NCBI RefSeq assembly: GCF_000426345.1
Contig: NZ_AUFE01000026.1
Location: forward strand, 1-64,000
DNA length: 64,000 bases
Reading direction: 5' to 3'
Source of the DNA: Cupriavidus phytohabitans
Lineage (GTDB): Bacteria; Pseudomonadota; Gammaproteobacteria; Burkholderiales; Burkholderiaceae
Positions 45,558 to 58,021 of this stretch are shown here, piece after piece. The notes beneath the pieces are model-generated. The model saw nothing but the letters and a program-made list of their open reading frames with translations, was not told where the DNA came from and did no database searches. How positions within the stretch are numbered: the stretch's first letter is position 1; each line of letters opens with the position of its first letter. The position numbers were made by a program, and so were the translations under genes.

Positions 45558-46643
45558 ATGAAAGAGACCGCCCGGTCGCTGTTCCTCGACGCCAACGACG
45601 TGGCCCGGCTGGTGGCCGCGCTCGGCGTGCAGCCCGCCATCGTGCAGATGGCAGAGCATGTCCGCCAGGACTTCCTGCGCTGGGATGCCTTTGACAAGTC
45701 CGCCCGCCTGGCCAGCCATTCCGCGCGCGGCGTGATCGAACTGATGCCGGTGAGCGACGGCATCCAGTACGCGTTCAAGTACGTCAACGGCCATCCGCGC
45801 AATGCGCAGCATGGCATGCCGACCGTGATGGCGTGCGGCCTGCTGGCCGAAGTCGAAACCGGCTTGCCGCTGATGCTGGCCGACCTGACGCTGGCCACCG
45901 CGCTGCGCACCGCAGCCACCTCGGCGCTGGCAGCGCAGGCGATGGCGCGGCCGGGCGCACGCACCATGGCGCTGATCGGCAATGGCGCGCAGGCCGAGTT
46001 CCAGGTGCTTGCGTTCCACGCCATGCTGGGCGTGCGCGAGATCGCGGCCTACGACATCGACCCCGCCGCCACGGCACGGCTGATACGCAACCTTGCCGGC
46101 GTGCCGGGGCTGTTGATCCGTGCCGCGGAGTCAGTGCAGGCCGCGCTGGACGGCGCCGACATCGTGTCCACCGTGACCGCAGACAAGACCCGCGCCACCA
46201 TCCTGACGCCGGCGCAGGTGCGCCCGGGCATGCACCTGAACGCGGTCGGCGGCGATTGCCCCGGCAAGACCGAGCTGCATGCCGACATCCTGCGCCGGGC
46301 GCGCATCGTGGTGGAGTACGAACCGCAGACGCGCATCGAAGGCGAGATCCAGCAGCTGCCCGCCGATGCGCCCGTGACCGAGCTCTGGCAGGTGCTGGCC
46401 GGCGCCGCGCCGGGCCGCGCCGCGGCCGACGAAGTGACGGTGTTCGATTCGGTGGGGTTTGCGCTGGAAGACTACGCCGCGCTGCGCTGGCTCTATGCCG
46501 CCGCGCATGCCCGGCGCGCGGGCAGGGCGGTGGAGCTGGTGGCGATGCCGCCGGATCCGCGCAATCTCTATGGCTGGATGATGGCGCGGGCCGAAGGCCG
46601 CGACGCCGGGCTGGAACCGCAGAGGCTGGCGTCGCTGGCCTGA
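45558..46643 (+). CDS. ocd: Ornithine cyclodeaminase
   Basis: NAD-dependent enzyme converting ornithine to proline and ammonia. The 361-residue protein begins at 45558 after AGGGAGACAATC. It has the mu-crystallin/OCD fold motifs SHSARGVIELMPV, YAFKYVNGHPRNAQHGMPTVMA (substrate region), ATALRTAATSALAAQAMARP, the NAD-binding GNGAQAEFQ near residue 140 and GMHLNAVGGDCPGKTEL. It follows the amidinotransferase-fold gene by 32 bases. The pair looks like an arginine-degradation unit controlled by the divergent Lrp protein. Confidence 0.92.
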   Translation: MKETARSLFLDANDVARLVAALGVQPAIVQMAEHVRQDFLRWDAFDKSARLASHSARGVIELMPVSDGIQYAFKYVNGHPRNAQHGMPTVMACGLLAEVETGLPLMLADLTLATALRTAATSALAAQAMARPGARTMALIGNGAQAEFQVLAFHAMLGVREIAAYDIDPAATARLIRNLAGVPGLLIRAAESVQAALDGADIVSTVTADKTRATILTPAQVRPGMHLNAVGGDCPGKTELHADILRRARIVVEYEPQTRIEGEIQQLPADAPVTELWQVLAGAAPGRAAADEVTVFDSVGFALEDYAALRWLYAAAHARRAGRAVELVAMPPDPRNLYGWMMARAEGRDAGLEPQRLASLA

Positions 46644-46675
46644 CCGTGACGCGCTCCGGGCCGGAGCGCCCGGAC

Positions 46676-47272
46676 TCAGCCGGCGCGCCCCATCATCAGC
46701 TGGGCGCGCAGGAAGCCCTTCACCTCTTCCAGCGACGGCGTCTTCAGGAACACCATGATGCCCCAGTGCTGCAGCGCGTCGGCCACGCCTTCATAGGCCT
46801 GGCGATTGGTGATGACCGCAAAGATCACGTGCTGGCTGGCAAAGAAATTCTGCAGTTTCTCGACGGTGGCCGACTCGGCGTCGTTGAGCTCGTCGACGTA
46901 GTACAGCACCACGCGCGGATGCGCGCTGACCGAGGTAATGACGGTGTCGAGCACATCGTCGACCACCACGCTCTTGAGCGGCAGCCCCCACTTGCCCAGC
47001 TGGCCGTGGATGCGCTGCGCTTCCTGGTGGTTGGGGTGGAATACCACCAGGTCGAGGCCATGGGGCGCCGCGGCTTCGGGTCCGATGCGCGTCGCCAGCA
47101 GGCGATGCACGGTTTCCTTGTGGATGCGCCGATGGCCGCCGTTGGTCTTCCAGGCGCCAAGCTCGCCACGCTCTACCATCTTCTGGACAGTGCCCAGCGA
47201 GACATTGAGAAGTTTTGCCGCTGTACGCGTACTGTAGTAAGGCTTTTCAGCCAGTGCCGGATCCAGTTTCAT
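46676..47272 (-). CDS. MerR/excisionase-type HTH protein with receiver-like domain
   Basis: A 198-residue putative regulator. The N-terminus (YYSTRTAAKLLNVSLGTVQKMVERGELGAWKTNGGHRRIHKETV, about 12-55) is a winged HTH of the excisionase/MerR type. The rest (LDLVVFHPNHQEAQRIHGQL... VVLYYVDELNDAESATVEKLQ... VIFAVITNRQAYEG... FLKTPSLEEVKGFL) has the alternating pattern of a receiver domain, with an Asp in YYVDEL where the acceptor would be. No kinase partner is adjacent. It is convergent with the ornithine cyclodeaminase gene. Confidence 0.78.
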   Translation of the reverse strand: MKLDPALAEKPYYSTRTAAKLLNVSLGTVQKMVERGELGAWKTNGGHRRIHKETVHRLLATRIGPEAAAPHGLDLVVFHPNHQEAQRIHGQLGKWGLPLKSVVVDDVLDTVITSVSAHPRVVLYYVDELNDAESATVEKLQNFFASQHVIFAVITNRQAYEGVADALQHWGIMVFLKTPSLEEVKGFLRAQLMMGRAG

Positions 47273-47740
47273 CCAATCACCCGTAGTCCTGAAGGCAGTC
47301 CGCGCCGGAAAGGCGCACGCGGTACCAAGGCACCTGCGCCGCGTATTGTCACTGCCAATGGTTGACTGACCCAGTGTCCTGGCCCGATCACCCGCCGGCC
47401 GGACGATTATTTATCGTCGATTTGACGCTTTTGTCATTTCCCGCAGACTGCCTGCAGTTGATTGCTTTGCATGCCCGGGTCCGGATTTGCCGGAAGCCCA
47501 TAATATGCCGCAAAGGTCAGGTAATCAGTAAGAAAAAACTACAAATTCATCGAACTTTTGTTTTTCAACGCACACTGAAGACCGTGGCCGGCCGCGGAAC
47601 TCGCTGTCAGTAACTGGAGACACCGTGCTGCCCGGGGTGGTTCCCCGCGCTACTGTCATCTTTGTTGCGTCGGCTGAATTCAGCCGACGCTCCAGACCAC
47701 ATCTGTCACGGCATGATGCATGCAGGATGCGGGACCGGCG
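47273..47740. other. Intergenic region with a perfect palindrome
   Basis: No credible gene is seen in these 468 bases, although short frames exist. A perfect 24-bp palindrome (GCGTCGGCTGAA / TTCAGCCGACGC, 47667-47690) lies about 50 bases beyond the dctD stop. It lacks a T run on the dctD-proximal path, so it is either a weak terminator or a protein-binding site. The upstream part is AT-richer and may hold the promoter of the HTH gene at 47272. Confidence 0.5.
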
Positions 47741-51002
<3,262 letters not shown>

Positions 51003-51137
51003 CAGGAAGTCTGGTCAGGCAAGGGCGAAGCGGCCGCGCCGGCGTGACAGTGATCCATGGCAGTCTTTTCGGGGATCCGGGCGGCGCGGGTGCCTACTTT
51101 TACCACACCGGCACGAGCGTGCCCGTGTCATGGATGC

Positions 51138-51171
51138 AAAAAGGCCCGGTTGCCTTGTCGGCAACCGGGCC
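51138..51171 (-). terminator. Rho-independent terminator of dctA
   Basis: A 12-bp perfect stem (GGCCCGGTTGCC / GGCAACCGGGCC) with a 5-base loop, followed leftward by TTTTT. It lies 23 bases after the dctA stop codon. Confidence 0.92.
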
Positions 51172-51193
51172 CTGGCACGCCTGGCAGGCTGTG

Positions 51194-52507
51194 TTACTTG
51201 CCGGCCATGGCCTGGACCGATGCCAGGCCGGTGGTGGTATCCGCGACGACGGGTTCATCCTCGTCGGACAGTACCGGCGCGCCGATGGCGCCTTCGCTTT
51301 TGGCGACGACGGCGGTGGCAATGGCATTGCCGAGCACATTGGTCACGGTGCGACCCATGTCGAGTACGTGGTCGATGCCCAGCACCAGCAGGATGCCGGC
51401 CTCCGGCAGGCCGAACATCGGCAGCACGGCGGCGACCACCACCAGCGAGGCGCGCGGCACGCCGGCGATGCCCTTGCTGGTGACAAGCAGGACCAGCAGC
51501 ATGGTGATCTGCTGGCTCAGCGACAGTTCGATGCCATACACCTGGGCCACGAACAGCGCGGCGAACGAGGTGTACATGATCGAGCCGTCCAGGTTGAACG
51601 AGTAGCCCAGCGGCAGCACGAAGTTGGTGATGCGCTCCTTGACGCCGAAGCGGGTCAGCTGGTCGATCACCTTCGGGTAGGCCGATTCGCTGCTGGCGGT
51701 GGCGAAACCGATCATCAGCGGCGCGCGCATGCCCTTGAGCAGGCGGAACACGTCACGGCCGAGGAAGAAGTAGCCGCCGGCGATCAGCGCCACCCACAGC
51801 AGCGCCAGCGCCAGGTACAGGCTGCCCAGCAGCTTGGCGTAGACCACCAGCACGCCCAGGCCCTGCGCGGTGATCACCGCCGCGATCGCGCCGAACACGC
51901 CCACCGGCGCGAACGCCATCACGTAGTTGGTGACCTTCAGCATCACGTGGCCCAGGCCCTCGATGCCTTCCAGCACCGGCTTGCCCACGCCGTCCTTGAC
52001 CGTGCCCAGCGCGAAGCCGAAGAACAGCGAGAACACCACGATCTGCAGGATCTCGTTGTGCGCCATCGCCTCGACGAAGCTCTTGGGGAACATGTGCGCG
52101 ATGAAGTCGCGCAGGTTCAGCGCGCCGGTCTTCAGGTTCGAGGCAGCGTCCGCCGCCGGCAGCGCGAGGTTCATGCCGTGGCCGGGCTGCAGCACGTTGG
52201 CCATCACCAGCCCGAGCAGCAGCGAGGTGACCGAGGCGGCGATGAACCACATCATCGCCTTCATGCCGATGCGGCCGACGGCGCGGCCGTCGCCCATGCT
52301 GGCGATGCCGGCCACCAGCGTGGCGAACACCAGCGGGCCGATGATCATCTTGATCATCCGCAGGAACACGTCAGTCAGGATGGACAGGTGGTCCGCAATC
52401 GATTTGGCGGTGGCGGCGTCCGGCGACATGTTGTGCGCGGCGGTGCCGACCAGCACGCCTAGCAGCATCGCAATGAAGATCAGGGTGGGCAGTCGATTCA
52501 GTTTCAT
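51194..52507 (-). CDS. dctA: C4-dicarboxylate transport protein DctA
   Basis: Inner-membrane proton/sodium symporter for succinate, fumarate and malate, DAACS family, 437 residues. Family motifs include DVFLRMIKMIIGPLVFATLVAGIASMGD, the serine-rich hairpin FATASSESAYPKVIDQL, YSFNLDGSIMYTSFAALFVAQ and SKGIAGVPRASLVVVA. The C-terminal tail is Ala/Val-rich. A leader of about 255 bases with a sigma-54-type promoter lies upstream, and dctB/dctD follow on the same strand past the terminator. Confidence 0.95.
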   Translation of the reverse strand: MKLNRLPTLIFIAMLLGVLVGTAAHNMSPDAATAKSIADHLSILTDVFLRMIKMIIGPLVFATLVAGIASMGDGRAVGRIGMKAMMWFIAASVTSLLLGLVMANVLQPGHGMNLALPAADAASNLKTGALNLRDFIAHMFPKSFVEAMAHNEILQIVVFSLFFGFALGTVKDGVGKPVLEGIEGLGHVMLKVTNYVMAFAPVGVFGAIAAVITAQGLGVLVVYAKLLGSLYLALALLWVALIAGGYFFLGRDVFRLLKGMRAPLMIGFATASSESAYPKVIDQLTRFGVKERITNFVLPLGYSFNLDGSIMYTSFAALFVAQVYGIELSLSQQITMLLVLLVTSKGIAGVPRASLVVVAAVLPMFGLPEAGILLVLGIDHVLDMGRTVTNVLGNAIATAVVAKSEGAIGAPVLSDEDEPVVADTTTGLASVQAMAGK

Positions 52508-52614
52508 CGTGGATCAGGCCTGTGCGTCCGGTCCCCGCGGACAGGGGCGGACGTCGGTATGTCGGAATGGCGAGCGGCTCTGGAGGGCGCCGCGCGGGCC
52601 ATGCGGATTTTTTT

Positions 52615-52686
52615 TCAGCGCGGCAACAGGTGCCAGCGAGTCGCCCGGGCGGCGAGAGGGGGGATGGGCAAGGCGGGGTCAGTCAT
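52615..52686 (-). CDS. Possible 23-residue leader peptide in the dctA 5' region
   Basis: Inside the presumed dctA leader an ATG (complement at 52684-52686) sits behind a very strong ribosome-binding site (AAAGGAGGAAACAC) and opens a 23-codon frame (MTDPALPIPPLAARATRWHL...). It ends 107 bases before dctA. The peptide has no known relative. It may be a leader ORF or chance, but the ribosome-binding site is unusually good for this window. Confidence 0.35.
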   Translation of the reverse strand: MTDPALPIPPLAARATRWHLLPR

Positions 52687-52774
52687 GTGTTTCCTCCTTT
52701 GTTTTTTGGCGGGGCCGGCGCGTTGGGAAACGTGCCGGCCGACCTGTCTGGGCGCTGTTAGCGGCGGCCTATAT

Positions 52775-52790
52775 TGCACGCGGCGTGCCA
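52775..52790 (-). promoter_or_regulatory. Sigma-54 (RpoN) promoter of dctA
   Basis: Read toward dctA the sequence is TGGCACGCCGCGTGCA. The -24 element TGGCACG is perfect, and GTGC stands at the -12 position with the required GC at the correct spacing (consensus TTGC, one mismatch). It lies about 268 bases upstream of the dctA start. It fits regulation by the DctB/DctD pair encoded next door. Confidence 0.7.
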
Positions 52791-53120
52791 GGCGAAGGGG
52801 CGCGCTCTGGCTATGCAAACCGTTGAATTAAAAGGAGAAAATGAAGTGATGCCGGCGCACTATTCGGGGATCCGGACGGGCGGTGGGGAGTGGCGTTCGG
52901 GAATCCGAATGGCGGTGTAGGTGTAAACCCGGGGATTTTGAGGGGGCTGGAGAAGCTGGAGGGGGTAAATTGCCGCTGGTTTGCTCGCCTCTCCGGTCTG
53001 TACACCGCGGGCGGGAGAGGGGCCGGGGGAGAGGGCCGGAGTGTCCACGGCTGACGCCCGTGGGCTAGAACCGAAGGCCTTGCTTGTTGTGGTGCCTGGC
53101 TAGACCACCCCTCACCCCAA

Positions 53121-53143
53121 CCCTCTCCCCTGAGGGGAGAGGG
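53121..53143. repeat. REP-like palindrome
   Basis: Perfect CCCTCTCCCC, TGA, GGGGAGAGGG palindrome, followed by AGAACACCTTGCTTAGG as in the copy near 35641. A looser related segment (CTCGCCTCTCC ... GGGAGAGGGGCC) lies just before it at about 52984-53022. Confidence 0.8.
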
Positions 53144-53150
53144 AGAACAC

Positions 53151-53241
53151 CTTGCTTAGGTTAGTTCGGGCGGCTTGGGTGCACCTTGCCTTAGGCTAGT
53201 TCGGGCGGCTTGGGCGCATCTTGCTTTGGCCAGTTCGTGCG
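53151..53241. repeat. Tandem ~35-bp repeat, 2.6 copies
   Basis: Units begin CTTGCTTAGGTTAGTTCGGG (53151), CTTGCCTTAGGCTAGTTCGG (53185) and CTTGCTTTGGCCAGTTCGTG (53220), with GCGGCTTGGGYGCA between. The same unit occurs once at 35687-35711. It fills the gap just downstream of hutG. Confidence 0.8.
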
Positions 53242-53254
53242 TTTGGTGCTGCCG

Positions 53255-54214
53255 TTACCCACCCAGCAGCCTGTAGCACAACCTTGCCGCCACCCGCGCC
53301 CCACACCCATCCCGGTCGTACAGCGGATTGAATTCCGCGATATCCGCCACGCGCAGCTTGCCGCTGTCGCGCAGCCGCGTGGCGATGGCCTCTACCACCG
53401 GCAACGGCACGCCGTAGGCCGCTGGTGCCGACACGCCGGGCATCACTGCGGCGGGCAGCACGTCGAGGTCGATCGTCAGGTAGACATGGTCGGCCTCCGC
53501 GACCCATTCATCCAGCGCGGCCAGCCGTGCGTCGAGGTGGCGCTCCTGCAGGTCCACATCCTCGACATAGCGCACCCCCAGCGTGCTGGCGCGCCCGAAC
53601 AGCGCGGCCGTATTGCCGAGCCGGCTTACGCCCAGGCAAGCGTAGTCGAAGCGCAGGCTGCGCCGCTGGCAGTCGATGGCGATCTGGTCGAAGGGTGTGC
53701 CCGAGCTGGCGGGCCGGCTGCCGCGCAGGTCGAAGTGCGCGTCAAGGTTGACCACCAGCACGCGGCCGCGGTCGCCGTGCGCATCCAGGTGCGTGCGCAG
53801 GCCTTGCCACGTGCCCCAGGCCACCTCGTGGCCGCCACCGAGCACCAGCGGCCAGGCGCCTACCGCCAGTTCGGCGGCGACGGCCTGGCCCAGCCGCTGC
53901 TGCGCGTCTTCCAGCGCATCGCCGTCGCAATGGATGTCGCCGCCGTCGATCAGGCGGCCGATGCCGTGCGCCGGCACGCCCGCCAGCGCGCGGCGGATCT
54001 CGCGCGGGCCGCCGGCGGCGCCGGGGCGGCCCTGGTTGCGCAGTACGCCGGCATCGCAGCAGAAGCCCAGCAGCACCGGCACGCCGGGTGTGCGCGGCGT
54101 GGCCGCGCCGCCGACGATGTCGAACAGGCGGCGGGTATCGCCGGCCTCGCCGGCATCGCGCCGGCCGCGCCAGACCGTGTCGCTGGCCTGCGCGAGTTCA
54201 GCCAGGTCGCTCAT
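53255..54214 (-). CDS. hutG: Formimidoylglutamase (arginase/agmatinase family)
   Basis: Binuclear-manganese hydrolase of the arginase fold, 319 residues from the ATG at 54214. Metal ligands are visible as GGGHE (His 129), NLDAHFD (Asp 158, His 160, Asp 162) and TIDLDV (Asp 249, Asp 251). In the context of hutU and hutC it most likely converts N-formimidoyl-L-glutamate to glutamate and formamide, the last step of histidine breakdown. Agmatinase or arginase activity cannot be excluded on sequence alone. The start overlaps the transporter gene upstream by 4 bases. Confidence 0.88.
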   Translation of the reverse strand: MSDLAELAQASDTVWRGRRDAGEAGDTRRLFDIVGGAATPRTPGVPVLLGFCCDAGVLRNQGRPGAAGGPREIRRALAGVPAHGIGRLIDGGDIHCDGDALEDAQQRLGQAVAAELAVGAWPLVLGGGHEVAWGTWQGLRTHLDAHGDRGRVLVVNLDAHFDLRGSRPASSGTPFDQIAIDCQRRSLRFDYACLGVSRLGNTAALFGRASTLGVRYVEDVDLQERHLDARLAALDEWVAEADHVYLTIDLDVLPAAVMPGVSAPAAYGVPLPVVEAIATRLRDSGKLRVADIAEFNPLYDRDGCGARVAARLCYRLLGG

Positions 54215-55530
54215 TTCAGCCGGCGTCCCAGGGTTTCGGGCACCATCGCCAGGCCGATCAGCGAGACCAGGCCGCAGCCGATCACGTACAGCGCCGGCGC
54301 GTTGGCGTCGCCGGTGATCTGCATCAGCCGGGTCGAGAAATACTGCGCAAAGCCGCCGAAGATCGCGATCGCCACGCAATAGGCGATGGACAGGCCGGTG
54401 GCGCGCAGGCGCTGCGGCAGCACCTCGCTGACCAGCACCATCGACGCCGGCGCGGTCATCGACATCGGCACCGACAGGCAGCCCACCACCAGCAGCAGGC
54501 GCGCCAGCGACGGCTCGGCATTGATCAGCACGAACGCCGGGTAGATCATCACCAGCAGCGCCACGCGCGACCACAGCACCACGGTCTTGCGGCCGATGCG
54601 GTCGGCAAGCCAGCCGGCGAACGGCGACAGCGCCACCTGCACCAGCGCGGCGATGCACGCGGCCCAGATGCTCAGCGACAGCGGCATCTTCAGCACGCTC
54701 ACGGCGTAGTTGCTGATGTAGTAGACGACGATGTAGGTCGACGAGGCCAGGCCGATCATCAGCAGGATGCTGGCAAGCACCTCGCGTGCGTGCGCACGCA
54801 GCAGCGGCCACTGCGCGGCGTGCTCGCCGTGGCGCGCGGGGGCGGCGGTCTCTTCCAGACGGCGGCGGATCAGCAGGCCGACGGGGATCACCAGGATGCC
54901 GATCAGGAAGGCCAGGCGCCAGCCCCATGCTTCCAGGTCGGCCGGCGCGAGCACATTGCTCAGCACCAGGCCGGTGATCGCGCCCAGCAGCGCCGCCAGG
55001 CCCTGGCTGAACGGCTGCCACGCGGTATAGAAGCCGCGCGTGCGGTCATCGGCGTATTCCAGCAGCAGTGCGGTGGAAGCGCCCATCTCGCCGCCGATGG
55101 CAAAGCCCTGCACCAGCCGCGCGATCACCACCATGATCGGCGCGAGGATGCCGATCTGCGCGTACGGCGGCGTGACCACGAAGATCAGCGAGCTCAGGCC
55201 CATCAGCCACAGCGTCAGCGCCACCGCCGGCTTGCGGCCGGCGCGGTCGGCGTACATGCCGATCAGCAGGCCGCCGAGCGGACGCATCAGGAAGCCGACG
55301 CCGAAGGTGGCGAACGACATCAGCAGCTGGCCGGTGGGGTTGTCGACGGGGAAGTAGAGCCGGCCGATCAGCGTGGCAAAGAAGCTGTAGACCACGAAAT
55401 CGTAGAACTCGAGGCCATTGCCGATGGTGATGGCGGCAATGGCGCGCGTGCGTGACAGGGCTGGGGTGTGGGCGCCGGCCTGGGCGCCGGCTACACCATC
55501 GTAGGCGGGCGCAGTGATATCGGATGGCAT
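54211..55530 (-). CDS. MFS transporter, metabolite:proton symporter (MHS) type
   Basis: A 439-residue, 12-helix transporter of the MHS subgroup (ProP/ShiA-like): N-terminal [22 protein letters not shown], the loop 2-3 signature [40 protein letters not shown] and a second [10 protein letters not shown] motif in the C-terminal half. Placed between hutU and hutG and overlapping hutG, it probably imports histidine, urocanate or a related compound (inference from position). Confidence 0.88.
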   Translation of the reverse strand: MPSDITAPAYDGVAGAQAGAHTPALSRTRAIAAITIGNGLEFYDFVVYSFFATLIGRLYFPVDNPTGQLLMSFATFGVGFLMRPLGGLLIGMYADRAGRKPAVALTLWLMGLSSLIFVVTPPYAQIGILAPIMVVIARLVQGFAIGGEMGASTALLLEYADDRTRGFYTAWQPFSQGLAALLGAITGLVLSNVLAPADLEAWGWRLAFLIGILVIPVGLLIRRRLEETAAPARHGEHAAQWPLLRAHAREVLASILLMIGLASSTYIVVYYISNYAVSVLKMPLSLSIWAACIAALVQVALSPFAGWLADRIGRKTVVLWSRVALLVMIYPAFVLINAEPSLARLLLVVGCLSVPMSMTAPASMVLVSEVLPQRLRATGLSIAYCVAIAIFGGFAQYFSTRLMQITGDANAPALYVIGCGLVSLIGLAMVPETLGRRLK

Positions 55531-55561
55531 GCGGTTGTCTCCTGCAGGAATGCGTTGGCTT

Positions 55562-55595
55562 GCGCCCCTCTCCCACGCCAGTGGGAGAGGGGCGC
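55562..55595. repeat. REP-like palindrome
   Basis: Perfect 15-bp arms (GCGCCCCTCTCCCAC / GTGGGAGAGGGGCGC) around GCCA, lying in the 89-base gap between hutU and the transporter gene. It may modulate expression inside the operon, as such stems can stabilise the upstream message. Confidence 0.85.
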
Positions 55596-55619
55596 AAACG
55601 CTGGGTTCTTGAGCGTTGG

Positions 55620-57290
55620 TCAGTCGCGCAGCATCGGCAGGTCCAGGCCCTGCTCGCGGGCGCAGTCGACGGCGATCTGGTAGCCGGCGTCGGCATGGCG
55701 CATCACGCCGGTGGCGGGGTCGTTGTGCAGCACGCGGGCGATGCGCGCGGCGGCTTCATCGGTGCCATCGCACACGATCACCACGCCGGAATGCTGCGAA
55801 AAGCCCATGCCCACGCCGCCGCCATGGTGCAGCGAAACCCAGGTCGCGCCGCTGGCGGTGTTCAGCAGTGCGTTCAGCAGCGGCCAGTCGGACACGGCGT
55901 CCGAACCGTCCTGCATGGCCTCGGTCTCGCGGTTGGGGCTGGCGACCGAACCCGAGTCCAGGTGGTCGCGGCCGATCACGACCGGCGCCGACAGCTCGCC
56001 GCTGCGGACCATCTCGTTGAACGCCAGGCCCAGCTTGGCGCGCAGGCCCAGGCCGACCCAGCAGATCCGCGCCGGCAGGCCCTGGAAGCTGATGCGCTCG
56101 CGCGCCATGTCGAGCCAGCGGTGCAAGTGCTCGTCATCGGGGATCAGTTCCTTGACCTTGGCGTCGGTCTTGTAGATGTCCTGCGGATCGCCCGACAGCG
56201 CGGCCCAGCGGAACGGGCCAATGCCGCGGCAGAACAGCGGGCGGATATAGGCGGGCACGAAACCGGGGAAATCAAAGGCGTTGGCCACACCTTCTTCCTT
56301 GGCCATCTGGCGGATGTTGTTGCCGTAGTCGAAGGTCGGCACGCCCAGCTTCTGGAAGTCCAGCATGGCTTGCACGTGCGCGGCCATCGACGCCTTGGCG
56401 GCCTTCACCACCACGGCGGGTTCGCGCTGCGCGCGCTCGCGGTACTCGTCCCAGGTCCAGCCTGCCGGCAGGTAGCCATTGAGCGGGTCGTGCGCGCTGG
56501 TCTGGTCGGTGACCATGTCGGGGCGCACGCCGCGGCGCACCAGTTCGGGCAGCACTTCGGCGGCGTTGGCGCACAGCGCGATCGAGATGGCCTTGCCTTG
56601 CGAGGTGTAGCGGTCGATGCGGGCCAGCGCGTCGTCCAGGTCGGTGGCCTGCTCGTCGACATAGCGGGTCTTCAGGCGGAAATCGATGCGGCTCTGCTGG
56701 CATTCGATGTTGAGCGAGCAGGCGCCGGCCAGCGTCGCGGCCAGCGGCTGCGCGCCGCCCATGCCGCCCAGGCCCGCGGTCAGCACCCAGCGGCCCTTCA
56801 GGTTGCCGTTGTAATGCTGGCGCCCGGCTTCGACGAAGGTTTCATACGTGCCCTGCACGATGCCCTGGCTGCCGATGTAGATCCAGCTGCCGGCGGTCAT
56901 CTGGCCGTACATGGCCAGGCCCTTGGCGTCGAGTTCGTTGAAGTGTTCCCAGTTGGCCCAGTGGGGGACCAGGTTGGAGTTGGCGATCAGCACGCGGGGA
57001 GCGTCGCGGTGGGTCTGGAACACGCCGACCGGCTTGCCGGACTGGACCAGCAGGGTCTGGTCGTCTTCCAGGCGGGTCAGGGCTTCGACGATGCGGTCAT
57101 AGCATTCCCAGTTGCGGGCGGCGCGCCCGATGCCGCCGTAGACCACCAGTTCCTTCGGGTTCTCCGCGACCTCGGGGTCGAGGTTGTTCATCAGCATGCG
57201 CAGCGGGGCTTCGGTCAGCCAGCTCTTGGCGGTGAGCTTGGTGCCGCGGGCGGCGCGGATTTCGGTGTCGCGGAAGCGGGTGGTGGTCAT
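55620..57290 (-). CDS. hutU: Urocanate hydratase
   Basis: Cytosolic NAD-dependent urocanase, converting urocanate to imidazolonepropionate in histidine degradation. The 556-residue protein starts at 57290 ([16 protein letters not shown]). Signatures include [22 protein letters not shown], the NAD-binding stretch [16 protein letters not shown] and the family motif [13 protein letters not shown] with the active-site Cys. Length is typical. hutH and hutI are not in the window. The gene is preceded by a palindromic HutC-like site. Confidence 0.97.
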   Translation of the reverse strand: MTTTRFRDTEIRAARGTKLTAKSWLTEAPLRMLMNNLDPEVAENPKELVVYGGIGRAARNWECYDRIVEALTRLEDDQTLLVQSGKPVGVFQTHRDAPRVLIANSNLVPHWANWEHFNELDAKGLAMYGQMTAGSWIYIGSQGIVQGTYETFVEAGRQHYNGNLKGRWVLTAGLGGMGGAQPLAATLAGACSLNIECQQSRIDFRLKTRYVDEQATDLDDALARIDRYTSQGKAISIALCANAAEVLPELVRRGVRPDMVTDQTSAHDPLNGYLPAGWTWDEYRERAQREPAVVVKAAKASMAAHVQAMLDFQKLGVPTFDYGNNIRQMAKEEGVANAFDFPGFVPAYIRPLFCRGIGPFRWAALSGDPQDIYKTDAKVKELIPDDEHLHRWLDMARERISFQGLPARICWVGLGLRAKLGLAFNEMVRSGELSAPVVIGRDHLDSGSVASPNRETEAMQDGSDAVSDWPLLNALLNTASGATWVSLHHGGGVGMGFSQHSGVVIVCDGTDEAAARIARVLHNDPATGVMRHADAGYQIAVDCAREQGLDLPMLRD

Positions 57291-57365
57291 GGGACGGGCT
57301 CCTTCGGTGTCTCTTTGCTTTGCCTTGGGGGTGTCGCTTTTTGGGCGACGCATAGGCATGTATAA

Positions 57366-57380
57366 TCTTGTATATACAGG
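57366..57380. promoter_or_regulatory. HutC-type operator upstream of hutU
   Basis: The segment TCTTGTATATACAGG contains the perfect palindrome TGTATATACA and resembles the CTTGTATGTACAAG-like operators of GntR/HutC repressors. A related half (ATGTATAAT) lies immediately beside it. It sits about 80 bases before the hutU start, and HutC is encoded 0.7 kb away. Confidence 0.7.
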
Positions 57381-57582
57381 TAAGGATGTATCGGGGTTAT
57401 CCCGTAGTTTTGACATCGTTTAGTGTGGCTGTGGAGTTGCGGTCGCTTGCCGGGAGCCTAAGCTCGCATATATGGTCGGCGTAGCTGGTAAGGCACTTTT
57501 TGTCCGCGCGACAAAAAAGATGGGTGGCTGGACGGCGATTTGGCCTTCTTTACTTCGTGGGGGCGCTGGCCCTCACCCCCGG

Positions 57583-57608
57583 CCCCTCTCCCGCAGGCGG
57601 GAGAGGGG
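57583..57608. repeat. REP-like palindrome
   Basis: Perfect arms CCCCTCTCCCGC / GCGGGAGAGGGG with an AG centre, followed by AGCAAACAAGCGGG, the flank shared with other copies. It lies between hutU and copy B of the dispersed repeat. Confidence 0.85.
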
Positions 57609-57707
57609 AGCAAACAAGCGGGCAAGGGAAAGGCTTGCGGATTCACCGGCGATAGCGCCAAGCGAGCAGCGACGCGTTCTGTGCCCGAGTTCATGACCTG
57701 AGATACT

Positions 57708-57942
57708 GCCCGCGCGCAGCGCAGCCGTAGGCGTTCCTACGTTGCCGCTGGTAGCAGGGGCCACCCACAGCTCTGGGCTCGTTCAACCACCGCGCCAATC
57801 CCTGCCACCGTGGCGCACCACGGCGGCAGGCAGTTCCTGCCATGCAACGAAGCAAAGCCCCGTACAAAAGCCTCGGCACACTACGATAAGAGTGGCCGCC
57901 CGCAGGGCCGTAAACGCGCTTTCTGGTGACTCTTTGTCGCTC
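57708..57942. repeat. Dispersed ~235-bp repeat, copy B (inverted relative to copy A)
   Basis: Reverse-complement match to 402-635. It occupies most of the gap between hutU and hutC (57291-58021), where no credible gene is seen. Some 57 kb of DNA lies between the two inverted copies. Confidence 0.8.
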
Positions 57943-58021
57943 GGACAAAGAGTTACCCGCCCTTCAGGGCGGAACAGGGCATATCAAATATCCGCCAGAT
58001 GCCAAGCCGCGGCGAAAAAAA

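Noticed and set aside
47362..47613. 83-codon rightward frame upstream of dctD
   Set aside because: No ribosome-binding site or recognisable domain, and its composition follows the local AT-richer sequence.
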